Assembly (NCBI GenBank): GCA_021845945.1
Contig: JAJZRD010000092.1
Coordinates: forward strand, 1-13,086
Origin: Chloroflexota bacterium
Lineage (GTDB): Bacteria > Chloroflexota > UBA6077
Length of the DNA: 13,086 bases
Reading direction: 5' to 3'
How positions within the stretch are numbered: position 1 is the first letter of the stretch; each line of letters begins with the position of its first letter. Below the pieces are notes generated by a model that searched no databases, had not been told where the DNA came from, and saw only the letters and a program-made list of their open reading frames with translations. Shown in pieces: positions 6,609 to 12,969 of this stretch. The translations under genes and the position numbers were made by a program.

Positions 6609-7562
6609 TCATTCCAGCCGGATGCGGGGATCGGCCAGTGCGTAGCCGACGTCGGCCAGCAGATTCCCCAGGACGACCAGGACAGACATCAGCATGAAGG
6701 CCGCCATCAGCACCGGATAATCGCGGGCCAGCAGCGACTCGGCCAGCAGCCGGCCCATCCCCGGCCAGGAGAAGACCACCTCGGTCACCATAGCGCCGCC
6801 AAGCAAGCTTCCCCCCTGCAGCCCGACCATAGTGATCAGGGGCAGGAGGGCGTTCCGGAGGGCGTGGCCATACAGCACCACCCGCTCGGCAAGCCCCTTT
6901 GACCGGGCAGTACGGATGTAGTCCTGGGAGACCACCTCCAGCATGCTGGAGCGCACGTAGCGGCTCCAGCCCGCGATCTGCAGGGTGGACAAGACCAGCG
7001 CAGGGGCGATCAGGTGGCTGAATCGATCACCCAGATCGAAATCCCTCCCGATTGTCTCCATGCCACCCGAAGGGAGAACCCCCAGCTGAACCGAGAACAG
7101 CAACAGGATCATCATCCCCAGCCAGAAGGTGGGGATCGATATGCCCAGCATGGAGAAGCTGCTGGCGCCGTACTGCACCACGCGGCGGCGGCTGATAGCC
7201 GAGGCCACGCCGAGTGGGATCGAGAGGACTGCCGCCAGGATCAGGGAGGCGATCATCAACTCCAGGCTGGGCAGGACACGCTCGCCCACCACCACTCCCA
7301 CGGGGCGAGCGTACTTGTACGACACTCCCCAGTCGCCGGTGGCCATGCCTGCCAGCCACTTCGCATATTGCACCGGCAGGGGATCGCGAAGCCCCAGCCT
7401 CTGCTCGATGGCCGCCAACTGGGCAGGGTCGGCCCCAGGGGCGTTGGCGTAGATTGCCATGGGTCCGCCTGGGGCCAGGTGCAACAGCCCGAACAGTATG
7501 ATGGAGACGGCCAGCAGCGTGGGTATCGCCAGCAGCAGCCTCCGAAGAACGTAGCGCGTCAT
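6609..7562 (-). CDS. ABC transporter permease, DppB/OppB type
   Basis: This 317-residue permease is the DppB-class partner of the following gene. The start MTRYVLRRLLLAIPTLLAVSIILF is the usual first helix. Next come HLAPGGP, a periplasmic region with RLGLRDPLPVQYAKWL and GDWGVSYKYARPV, and then five more helices. The cytoplasmic EAA loop is YIRTARSKGLAERVVLYGHALRNALLP, and WPGMGRLL and DYPVLMA follow as in the family. It should form the translocation pore together with the DppC-like protein. The ATG lies 97 bp after the binding-protein gene, with an intercistronic hairpin in that gap. The ribosome site is weak to moderate (GGGGGA or GGA upstream). No gene for the ATP-binding subunits occurs between the permeases and the hydrolases, where many such operons carry it. 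Confidence 0.94.
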   Translation of the reverse strand: MTRYVLRRLLLAIPTLLAVSIILFGLLHLAPGGPMAIYANAPGADPAQLAAIEQRLGLRDPLPVQYAKWLAGMATGDWGVSYKYARPVGVVVGERVLPSLELMIASLILAAVLSIPLGVASAISRRRVVQYGASSFSMLGISIPTFWLGMMILLLFSVQLGVLPSGGMETIGRDFDLGDRFSHLIAPALVLSTLQIAGWSRYVRSSMLEVVSQDYIRTARSKGLAERVVLYGHALRNALLPLITMVGLQGGSLLGGAMVTEVVFSWPGMGRLLAESLLARDYPVLMAAFMLMSVLVVLGNLLADVGYALADPRIRLE

Positions 7563-7593
7563 GTGGTCCGTTTCCCCCAGTCGTGCCGAGCGG

Positions 7594-7632
7594 GGCGAAG
7601 CATCCCTCGCCTGGTGGCCGAGACGCTTCGCC
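7594..7632 (-). promoter_or_regulatory. Intercistronic stem-loop between binding-protein and permease genes
   Basis: GGCGAAGC at 7594-7601 pairs with GCTTCGCC at 7625-7632. The inner CTCG and CGAG can extend the stem past a mismatch and a bulge, leaving a loop of about nine bases. There is no T-run, so it is not a classical terminator. Such hairpins after binding-protein genes often slow 3' decay and help keep binding protein in excess over permease. That role is inferred here from position. Confidence 0.5.
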
Positions 7633-7659
7633 TCGCCCAGAGTGACGCTCAGGAAGATG

Positions 7660-9420
7660 CTACTGGCTCAGCCACCACTCGTCGGCGTTCCAGAACTCCA
7701 CGTAGCCTGGACCCGGCTTGTAGCCCTGGACTCGGTTGTTCAACGCCGTATGGTTGGCCAGCCAGAACAGGAACAGGTAGACCACATCGTCGGCCACGAT
7801 CTCCTGCACCTTGAAGTACAACTCCTTGCGCTTGTTCCGATCGACGGTCTGGAGCGCCTGCGTGAGAAGATCGTCCACCTGCGGGTTGGAGTAGCCGGCG
7901 AAGTTGTAGGCAGGCTTCCTGTCCGGTGACATGTACCAGCCGGCCACGTCGGGGTCGGCCTGGCGGCCGGTGTAGGAGTAGGCCATCTGGTAGTCGCGCT
8001 TGGGCAGGGCGTTGCCCCACATGGTACCCACATCCACCGCCTTGATCTTAGCGTCTACCCCGATATCCTTCCACTGAGCCTGGATGAAGGAGAGGATCTG
8101 CACCCGCTCCTGCTCTCCCGCGATGTTCAGGATCTCGAAGCTCAGCTTGTTGCCGTCCTTCTCCCGGATCCCATCGGAGCCGGGCTTCCAGCCGGCGCCG
8201 TCGAGTATCTGCTTCGCCTTGTTGGGATCGTACTTGTGCTTGACCACGTTGGGGTTGTAGGCCCAGGAAAGGGGCGAGACCAGCTGCCAGGCCGGCTCCA
8301 CGTAGCCCTTCAGCAGCGTCTTGGCGATCCCCTGCTTGTCGAAACCGTAGGCCAGGGCCTGGCGAACGCTCTCGTCGTTGAAGGGAGGCTTCGTGTTGTT
8401 CATCCAGAGCAGCCACGGAGTGACGGAGGGGACGGAAACCAGATGTACGTTCTTCATCCCCTTCACGATGTCCACGTGCTCGTTGTTCAGCCGAACCCGG
8501 GAATCGATCTCCCCGGTCTGCAACTGATTCAGCAGGGAATTGGCATCCGGGACGATCTTGTAGATCACCGCATCGAAGTAGGGCTGTCCCTTCTTGAAGT
8601 AGTCCGGGTTCTTCACCAGGGATATGTAGCTGCCCGGGACCCACTCCTTGAACTTGTAGGGCCCCACCCCGACCGGCGCCCGGAACCACTGGTGCTTGTT
8701 GATGGCATCGCCGGATAGCCCGCCCAGGATGTGCTGGGGAAGGACATTGGCGATGACCACCCTGCCGAGGAAGGGAGCGTCGATGCTCTTGAAATGGTAC
8801 ACCACGGTGTAGTCGTCCGGGGTGTCCACCTTGTCGATCTGGTCCCAGCCCACACGACCTCGGACGTCCACCCCCTGCATCATGATGACGTCGTAGGTGA
8901 ACTTGACGTCCTTGGAAGTGAAGGGCTGCCCGTCGTGCCACCTCACGTTCTTGCGTAGCTTGAAGGTGTAGGTGAGACCATCCTTGGAGATCCCACCATT
9001 CTCCAGGGTCGGCACCTCGGTAGCCAGGTACGGAACGTACTGAAGCTTGTCGTCGATCCTCACCAGGGACCCATTGACCAGCTGTTCGATCTCGTTGGAC
9101 ACCGTCAGCCCCGTGATCGGTCCCCAGATGCGGTCCGGCTCCTGCTGGGAGCCATGGGTATAGGTACCTCCTGCCCTCGGTTGGGCGGCAGCCGGAGCGG
9201 CCGTCGCTCCCAAAGCAGGAGCGGCAGGAGCAGCTCCAGAAGCGGAGGTGGCTGCCGGCGCAGCCTGGGAGGGTTGGGAGGGCGCTGGGGCGCACGCCTC
9301 CAGGAGCGGGCCGGCTACCGAGACACCTCCAATCAGAAACGCAACTCGGCGCAGAAGGTCGCGACGGGAGATAAGGTATCGCTCGCGGTCGTCCGTGGAT
9401 CGGCTGACTTCGTCGCCCAT
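7660..9420 (-). CDS. ABC transporter substrate-binding lipoprotein, family 5, with Tat signal
   Basis: This 586-residue protein is an extracytoplasmic solute receptor of the DppA/OppA (SBP_bac_5) family. The N-terminus has a twin-arginine motif, SRRDLLRR (RR at 19-20), a hydrophobic stretch and a lipobox LLEAC with Cys43, so it should be exported folded and lipid-anchored. Residues ~44-85 are a low-complexity Ala/Pro/Ser/Thr linker, and the domain proper starts near GGTYTHGSQQEPDRIWG. Family features are LVRIDDKLQYVPYLATEVP, DGLTYTFKLRKNVRWHDGQPF near 165 and, later, VRQALAYGFDKQ. This class carries peptides but also opines, nickel chelates, glycosides and other solutes, so the ligand is not fixed. 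The ATG has GGGGGGAG about seven bases upstream. It is the first of the three transporter genes, 40 bp after the PreA-like gene. Confidence 0.94.
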   Translation of the reverse strand: MGDEVSRSTDDRERYLISRRDLLRRVAFLIGGVSVAGPLLEACAPAPSQPSQAAPAATSASGAAPAAPALGATAAPAAAQPRAGGTYTHGSQQEPDRIWGPITGLTVSNEIEQLVNGSLVRIDDKLQYVPYLATEVPTLENGGISKDGLTYTFKLRKNVRWHDGQPFTSKDVKFTYDVIMMQGVDVRGRVGWDQIDKVDTPDDYTVVYHFKSIDAPFLGRVVIANVLPQHILGGLSGDAINKHQWFRAPVGVGPYKFKEWVPGSYISLVKNPDYFKKGQPYFDAVIYKIVPDANSLLNQLQTGEIDSRVRLNNEHVDIVKGMKNVHLVSVPSVTPWLLWMNNTKPPFNDESVRQALAYGFDKQGIAKTLLKGYVEPAWQLVSPLSWAYNPNVVKHKYDPNKAKQILDGAGWKPGSDGIREKDGNKLSFEILNIAGEQERVQILSFIQAQWKDIGVDAKIKAVDVGTMWGNALPKRDYQMAYSYTGRQADPDVAGWYMSPDRKPAYNFAGYSNPQVDDLLTQALQTVDRNKRKELYFKVQEIVADDVVYLFLFWLANHTALNNRVQGYKPGPGYVEFWNADEWWLSQ

Positions 9421-9460
9421 TCTGATCTCCCCCCTGTCTTGATTTGGCTACAACACACCA

Positions 9461-10648
9461 CTAGCTTCTGCCAGGTCGGTAACCGTACGCCTTGAAGGAG
9501 AGGGCCCCGCTGGGGCAGATGGCCACGCACACCCCACAGCCCATGCACTTCTCCGTGTCGATCACGGGCAACCCGTCCTGCATCTCGATGGCGTAGCAGT
9601 GGCCCGGCTTGAGGCAGACCTCACACCCGGTGCACAGGTTCTCGTCCAAGACGGGCACCTCCGGGATCATCTCCAGATCGGAGGCCGGGCGGATGTTGTG
9701 GAGCGCCTTGCCCACCATCTGGTCGTAGGAGGTGAAGCCCATCTCCTTCATGTACTTCTCCATCCCCTCGAGGATCTCAGGGATCAGATCGAAGCCGTGC
9801 CACATTAGCGAGGTGCAGGCGGTGACCAGGGTCGAGCCCCACAGCATGTACTGGGTGGCATCCTTCCAGTCGAAGATGCCGCCCCCGCCGACGATGGGCA
9901 GCGGCACCCGCTCGGCCGTCTGGGCCACCATGGCGTAGCCCTGCAGCTGGCAGGATTGGCCTCCCAGACTGCCGAAGCTGCCCCCGACGGACAGATCGTA
10001 GACGTGATTCAGATCGTAAAGATCCACCGGCGGCAAACTGAGCTGGGCTCCCGCCAGGGTGAGTCCGTCGGCGCCACCTTCCATGCAGGCGGCGGCTACG
10101 GCGGTGACGTCCGCCACGTTGGGGGTTAGCTTCGGGACCACGGGGATCTTCACCGCGCTCTTGAGGATCTTCACCACCTCCCGGGCCAGGTCGGGGTCCT
10201 GGCCGGTGAGGGCGCCCCCCTGTCCCTGCTTCTTCCCCAAACGGGTCGCCGTCAGGGAGAGGTTGGGGCAGATGAAGTTGGGCTCGATCAGGTCGGCCCC
10301 GGCTTCCTCCATCGCCTTCGCCAGCACCTCCCAGGACTCCAGGTCGGCGCCCTCGTGGGTGATGTTGGAGAAGAGGATCAGGTCGGGGACCAGCTTCTTG
10401 GTCTCCTCGATCAGCCGCACCCCCTCCTCCAGGTCGAGGCGGCGATCGACGCAGACGATGCTGCCCAGCTGGGGGTCGTGGTACATCCGGCACTTCTTGT
10501 AGAAGGGCTGCTTTATCAACGTGAGCTTGGTGCTGGCCGCAGCCGCGCCGCAGTCGTAGGCCTTCTTCAGCAGGAAAGACTTGGCCGTCAGCGGGCTGGA
10601 CGCCACCACGAAGGGGTTGCGGAACTTGATCCCTGCGAACTCGATCAC
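9461..10648 (-). CDS. PreA-like flavoprotein with C-terminal 2[4Fe-4S] domain (dihydropyrimidine dehydrogenase-related)
   Basis: This 395-residue protein resembles the FMN/iron-sulfur half of dihydropyrimidine dehydrogenase. The TIM-barrel opens with FRNPFVVASSPLT and STKLT (Lys41), and PNFICPN holds Asn124 and Cys127, matching the substrate Asn and catalytic Cys of NLSCP in DPD. VVPKLTPNVADV and GGGGIFDWKDA follow. Where DPD has TATNT for pyrimidine binding, this protein has LTLAGAQ, and the SGTAIRP segment is replaced by SCQLQGY, so the substrate probably differs. The tail has CTGCEVCLKPGHC (339-351) and CMGCGVCVAICP (368-379). The first motif places its fourth Cys two residues late. No PreT-like NADH subunit is in the window. 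GTG is the start, with GGAGG seven bases upstream. It is 118 bp after the first oxidoreductase gene. Confidence 0.85.
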   Translation of the reverse strand: MIEFAGIKFRNPFVVASSPLTAKSFLLKKAYDCGAAAASTKLTLIKQPFYKKCRMYHDPQLGSIVCVDRRLDLEEGVRLIEETKKLVPDLILFSNITHEGADLESWEVLAKAMEEAGADLIEPNFICPNLSLTATRLGKKQGQGGALTGQDPDLAREVVKILKSAVKIPVVPKLTPNVADVTAVAAACMEGGADGLTLAGAQLSLPPVDLYDLNHVYDLSVGGSFGSLGGQSCQLQGYAMVAQTAERVPLPIVGGGGIFDWKDATQYMLWGSTLVTACTSLMWHGFDLIPEILEGMEKYMKEMGFTSYDQMVGKALHNIRPASDLEMIPEVPVLDENLCTGCEVCLKPGHCYAIEMQDGLPVIDTEKCMGCGVCVAICPSGALSFKAYGYRPGRS

Positions 10649-10706
10649 GATGTATCCTCCGTTTTACCCACGCCGAGAGATTGGGAGTAGGGCGCATTCT
10701 TGGCAT

Positions 10707-10716
10707 CGACCGGTCG
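10707..10716. promoter_or_regulatory. 10-bp palindrome in the gap before the PreA-like gene
   Basis: The 118-bp gap 10649-10766 holds the perfect palindrome CGACCGGTCG and, nearer the upstream stop, ATCT-CGCA-AGAT at 10734-10745. I see no promoter of good quality and no T-run. The sites may be regulator-binding or RNA structure, or chance. Confidence 0.2.
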
Positions 10717-10766
10717 TCGGCCAATTGGACACATCTCGCAAGATGACAGCACACACCAACAAGTAG

Positions 10767-11933
10767 CTACAATCGAATGCGCTGCCCTTCCTCTGCCGAG
10801 CAGTACAGGGCGTAGGCCGTACGCACCGACTCCAGGGCGAGATCCAGCCCGGACAGCGGCTCACGGTCTCCCGCCACCGCCTCCACAAAGTCCTGGATCT
10901 CCTGGGCGTATCCGGCTTCCCAGATGGGGTCCACACTCGGAAAGTTCCAGCCCGCCCCCGTTTCCAGCTTCTCGTTCAGGAAGGCTCCTCCGAACAGCTC
11001 GGGGTCCGGGGTGAAGCTCTCACAGACGTCGTTGGGATGGATGTGGCAGCGCAAACGGGCGTTGGTCAGGAACAGCTCCATGCCGCTGGTGATCCCCCCC
11101 AGCGAGACGTCGGAGCAGGAGATCACGGCGGTGGAGTTGTCGTCGAAGGTGAGGACCCCGGTGGCCCAGTTCTCCACGTCGACCCAGCCGGAGGCCAGAC
11201 GGGTTTGGGCCGGTGAGAACCCGGAAACCTGCGTAAGGTCGGCCGTTTGGGCCCACACCTCCCGCACCCTTCGAGGCCGCCCCTCCCTCTGGATTCCCTC
11301 CCGCTGCTTCAGGTAGATGGCCGCGCCGATCGGGTGGATCCCCAACCGCAGCAGTGCACCCCCGCCCGAGGTCTCCCATCGCTTGGAGAACTCGCTGGTG
11401 GAGCCGCTGTGGGCCTCGCTCCCCCGCATCTCCAGGATGATGCCCCCGCTGGCCTGCACCAGGTCGGCCATGCGGCGAAAGGCCGGGGCGTAGACCCAGT
11501 TCTCCGCGTACATCAACCGGCGACCGGACCGATGGAAGGCCTCCCGGACCCCCTCCAACTCCCGCAGCACCACCTGGTACATCTCGGTCCGAGGGATCGC
11601 CCCCGTGCGGCCCTCTCCGGCAAACCCCAGTAGGGGCTTCTCGCAGACGACGTCCTTGCCGGCCCGGGCCGCCTGGACGGCCATGGGCTGGTGCAGGTGG
11701 ACCGGAACGCACAGGTCCACCAGGTCGATGGCCGGGTCGGACAGCATCGTGGGAAGGTCCGGATAGATCCGCTGGACCCCGTGCTCGCGAGCCAGGGCGA
11801 CGGCCCTGGAGGCCGTCCGCGAGGTGATGCCCGCCAACTCCACTGGGACCTGGAGAACCCGCCGATAGGCGGCCAGGTGAAAGCTCGCCGCGAAGCCGGC
11901 GCCGACCATTCCTACACGAACCGCTCTAGACAT
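10767..11933 (-). CDS. Gfo/Idh/MocA-family oxidoreductase (first paralogue)
   Basis: This 388-residue protein is a predicted NAD(P)-dependent dehydrogenase. RVGMVGAGFAASFH gives the Rossmann glycine motif (GAGFAA at 11-16), IDLVDLCVPVHLHQP follows, and CEKPLLGF carries EKP at 98-100. The second domain has RLMYAENWVYAPA, SEAHSGS and SGGGALLRLGIHP. His200 fits the catalytic His, while Arg196 occupies the usual Asp position, as in the paralogue at 2125-3327. The ATG at 11933 is chosen because AAAGG lies seven bases before it and the glycine motif follows ten residues later. A longer frame reaching 12071 adds 46 residues of unlikely composition across a structured gap. It is the first structural gene after the GntR regulator, 134 bp away. 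The sequence suggests a sugar, sugar-acid or cyclitol substrate but does not name one. Confidence 0.88.
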   Translation of the reverse strand: MSRAVRVGMVGAGFAASFHLAAYRRVLQVPVELAGITSRTASRAVALAREHGVQRIYPDLPTMLSDPAIDLVDLCVPVHLHQPMAVQAARAGKDVVCEKPLLGFAGEGRTGAIPRTEMYQVVLRELEGVREAFHRSGRRLMYAENWVYAPAFRRMADLVQASGGIILEMRGSEAHSGSTSEFSKRWETSGGGALLRLGIHPIGAAIYLKQREGIQREGRPRRVREVWAQTADLTQVSGFSPAQTRLASGWVDVENWATGVLTFDDNSTAVISCSDVSLGGITSGMELFLTNARLRCHIHPNDVCESFTPDPELFGGAFLNEKLETGAGWNFPSVDPIWEAGYAQEIQDFVEAVAGDREPLSGLDLALESVRTAYALYCSAEEGQRIRL

Positions 11934-11977
11934 CCCTGAACCTTTGCTAACTCCAGCGATCGGAGGGGCTCTGTTTC

Positions 11978-12024
11978 GTGGTCGCCAGGGGATACGAACG
12001 TCGCGATGGTCCTGGTGGTCGCCA
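11978..12024. promoter_or_regulatory. Repeated GTGGTCGCCA motifs before the first oxidoreductase gene
   Basis: GTGGTCGCCA occurs at 11978-11987 and again at 12015-12024. The second copy is the palindrome GTGG-TCG-CCAC. FadR-type GntR regulators often bind short TGG/CCA dyads, so these may be operators for the upstream regulator. No promoter is evident beside them. Regulation from here is inference. Confidence 0.3.
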
Positions 12025-12043
12025 CAAGCCTGATGCCAGGAGG

Positions 12044-12060
12044 CGGTTCCGCCTGAACCG
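12044..12060 (-). promoter_or_regulatory. Hairpin just after the GntR gene
   Basis: CGGTTC at 12044-12049 pairs with GAACCG at 12055-12060 around a five-base loop, eight bases past the regulator stop. It has no downstream T-run, so it is unlikely to terminate on its own. It could protect or partly attenuate the transcript into the catabolic genes. I checked for a tRNA here: the anticodon-like loop lacks T33 and no T-arm pairs. Confidence 0.35.
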
Positions 12061-12067
12061 GAAAGCC

Positions 12068-12796
12068 TCAACCGTTAGACGAGACCGGTGGGTGTCCGTT
12101 GGCCGGCGGAGAGCCGGCAGAGATGGCGGAGATCTTTCGTGAGATCTCCGCCTTGGCATTCCGCAGGTGGACGCGGAGGGCCGACCGTGCCGCCGCGGCG
12201 TCGCCGCGACGGATGGCGGCGAGTATGGCCTCGTGCTCGGAAAGGGTATCGGAGGCCCGTTGATCGCTGGCGCTGTAGAGCGCCAGCGCCACCAGGGTGT
12301 GGCTGCGCAGCCCGGCGTAGATCTCCGAGAGGGTCCGGTTGCCGACACAGTCGATCAGGCACTGGTGGAAGCGCTGATCCAGCCGGACGTAGGCGAGGTA
12401 GTCGGAGTGGGATTCGCCTACAGTGCTCTCCACGATCTGCTCCACAACCCGCTCCAGTTCCCGAAGGATGTCCCCGCCCTCCTGGACCACGAAGTCGACG
12501 GCGGCGCACTCCAGGATCTCTCGGGTCTGGTAGACCTCTTCGATCAGGCTAGGGGTGGGCTGGGTGACGAAGGCCCCCCGTCGGGGTTGCAGCTCGACCA
12601 GCCCCTCGGCAGACAGCAATCGAAGGGCATCCCTGACCGGCGTGATGCTGACCCGGAAGCGCTGAGCGAACTCCTCCAGGGAGAGCCGCTGGCCGGGCGC
12701 CAGCTTGCCGGAGAGGATCTCCGTCCGGAGGACCTGGTAGACGCGATCGGAAAGGTCCCGGCGATCGATCTCGTAGTGGTCGTCGGTGAGTTCCAC
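12068..12796 (-). CDS. GntR-family transcriptional regulator, FadR/FCD subfamily
   Basis: This 242-residue regulator has an N-terminal winged helix: LSDRVYQVLRTEILSGKLAP, then RLSLEEFAQRFRVSITPVRDALRLLSAEGLV and RRGAFV, matching the GntR signature at about residues 15-77. The C-terminal domain is the all-helical FCD ligand-binding fold, with likely metal ligands Asp140, His144 (DQRFH), His188 (SEHEAIL) and His210 (HLRNA). The GTG at 12796 is chosen over an in-frame ATG at 12973. The promoter at 12885-12913 would start RNA inside the longer frame, GGGGGGT precedes the GTG, and the extra 59 residues are compositionally odd and not family-like. FCD proteins usually bind organic acids or sugar-acid-like effectors. 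It probably controls the downstream catabolic genes and itself through the dyad in its leader. Confidence 0.92.
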   Translation of the reverse strand: MELTDDHYEIDRRDLSDRVYQVLRTEILSGKLAPGQRLSLEEFAQRFRVSITPVRDALRLLSAEGLVELQPRRGAFVTQPTPSLIEEVYQTREILECAAVDFVVQEGGDILRELERVVEQIVESTVGESHSDYLAYVRLDQRFHQCLIDCVGNRTLSEIYAGLRSHTLVALALYSASDQRASDTLSEHEAILAAIRRGDAAAARSALRVHLRNAKAEISRKISAISAGSPPANGHPPVSSNG

Positions 12797-12837
12797 GCTG
12801 ACCCCCCAGAGTAGCCGCCCCAGACGGCGATAGACTT

Positions 12838-12864
12838 TTGTAAGATATATCTTGCTTCTTACAA
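12838..12864. promoter_or_regulatory. Operator-like dyad in the GntR leader
   Basis: TTGTAAGA at 12838-12845 and TCTTACAA at 12857-12864 are perfect 8-bp inverted arms. Overlapping them is a 12-bp perfect palindrome, AAGATATATCTT, at 12842-12853. The region is sharply AT-rich in GC-rich surroundings. It lies about 15-40 bases after the predicted transcription start, where a bound repressor could block elongation or initiation. TTGTA-nn-TACAA-like sites are common for GntR proteins, so autoregulation is likely. Confidence 0.6.
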
Positions 12865-12884
12865 TCAACGGCCGAGGCGCGCCC

Positions 12885-12913
12885 ATTATTGCCCCGGCCG
12901 CGCCCCCTGTCAA
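12885..12913 (-). promoter_or_regulatory. Sigma-70-type promoter of the GntR/catabolic operon
   Basis: On the minus strand TTGACA (12913-12908) is a perfect -35, followed by a 17-bp spacer and AATAAT (12890-12885), five of six matches to TATAAT. Transcription should start near 12878, giving a leader of about 80 bases before the GTG at 12796. The -35 lies in a small dyad CCCCT-TGAC-AGGGG that could be a second regulator site. Confidence 0.72.
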
Positions 12914-12969
12914 GGGGTCTTTTCGAACCCTGTCGGGGGGACTTCCGATGCCCCGCCGCCGGGTGCGCG

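Noticed and set aside
8048..9295. Minus-strand frame of 415 codons inside the binding-protein gene
   Set aside because: It is frame-shifted relative to a protein with clear family-5 features and has an Arg/Gly-rich shadow composition.
10734..10745. Shared GCAAGAT string between the 10649-10766 gap and the GntR dyad
   Set aside because: A seven-base match between segments of this size is expected fairly often by chance, and the inverted-arm arrangement is absent.
11934..12071. N-terminal extension of the first oxidoreductase up to 12071, overlapping the GntR stop
   Set aside because: The 46 added residues precede a good ATG with a ribosome site and the Rossmann motif, and they cross a hairpin and repeats.
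11990..12100. Possible tRNA on the minus strand (CTAACGGTT and GTTCGTATC strings)
   Set aside because: The T-arm stem does not pair, the anticodon-like loop lacks T33, and no acceptor stem closes.
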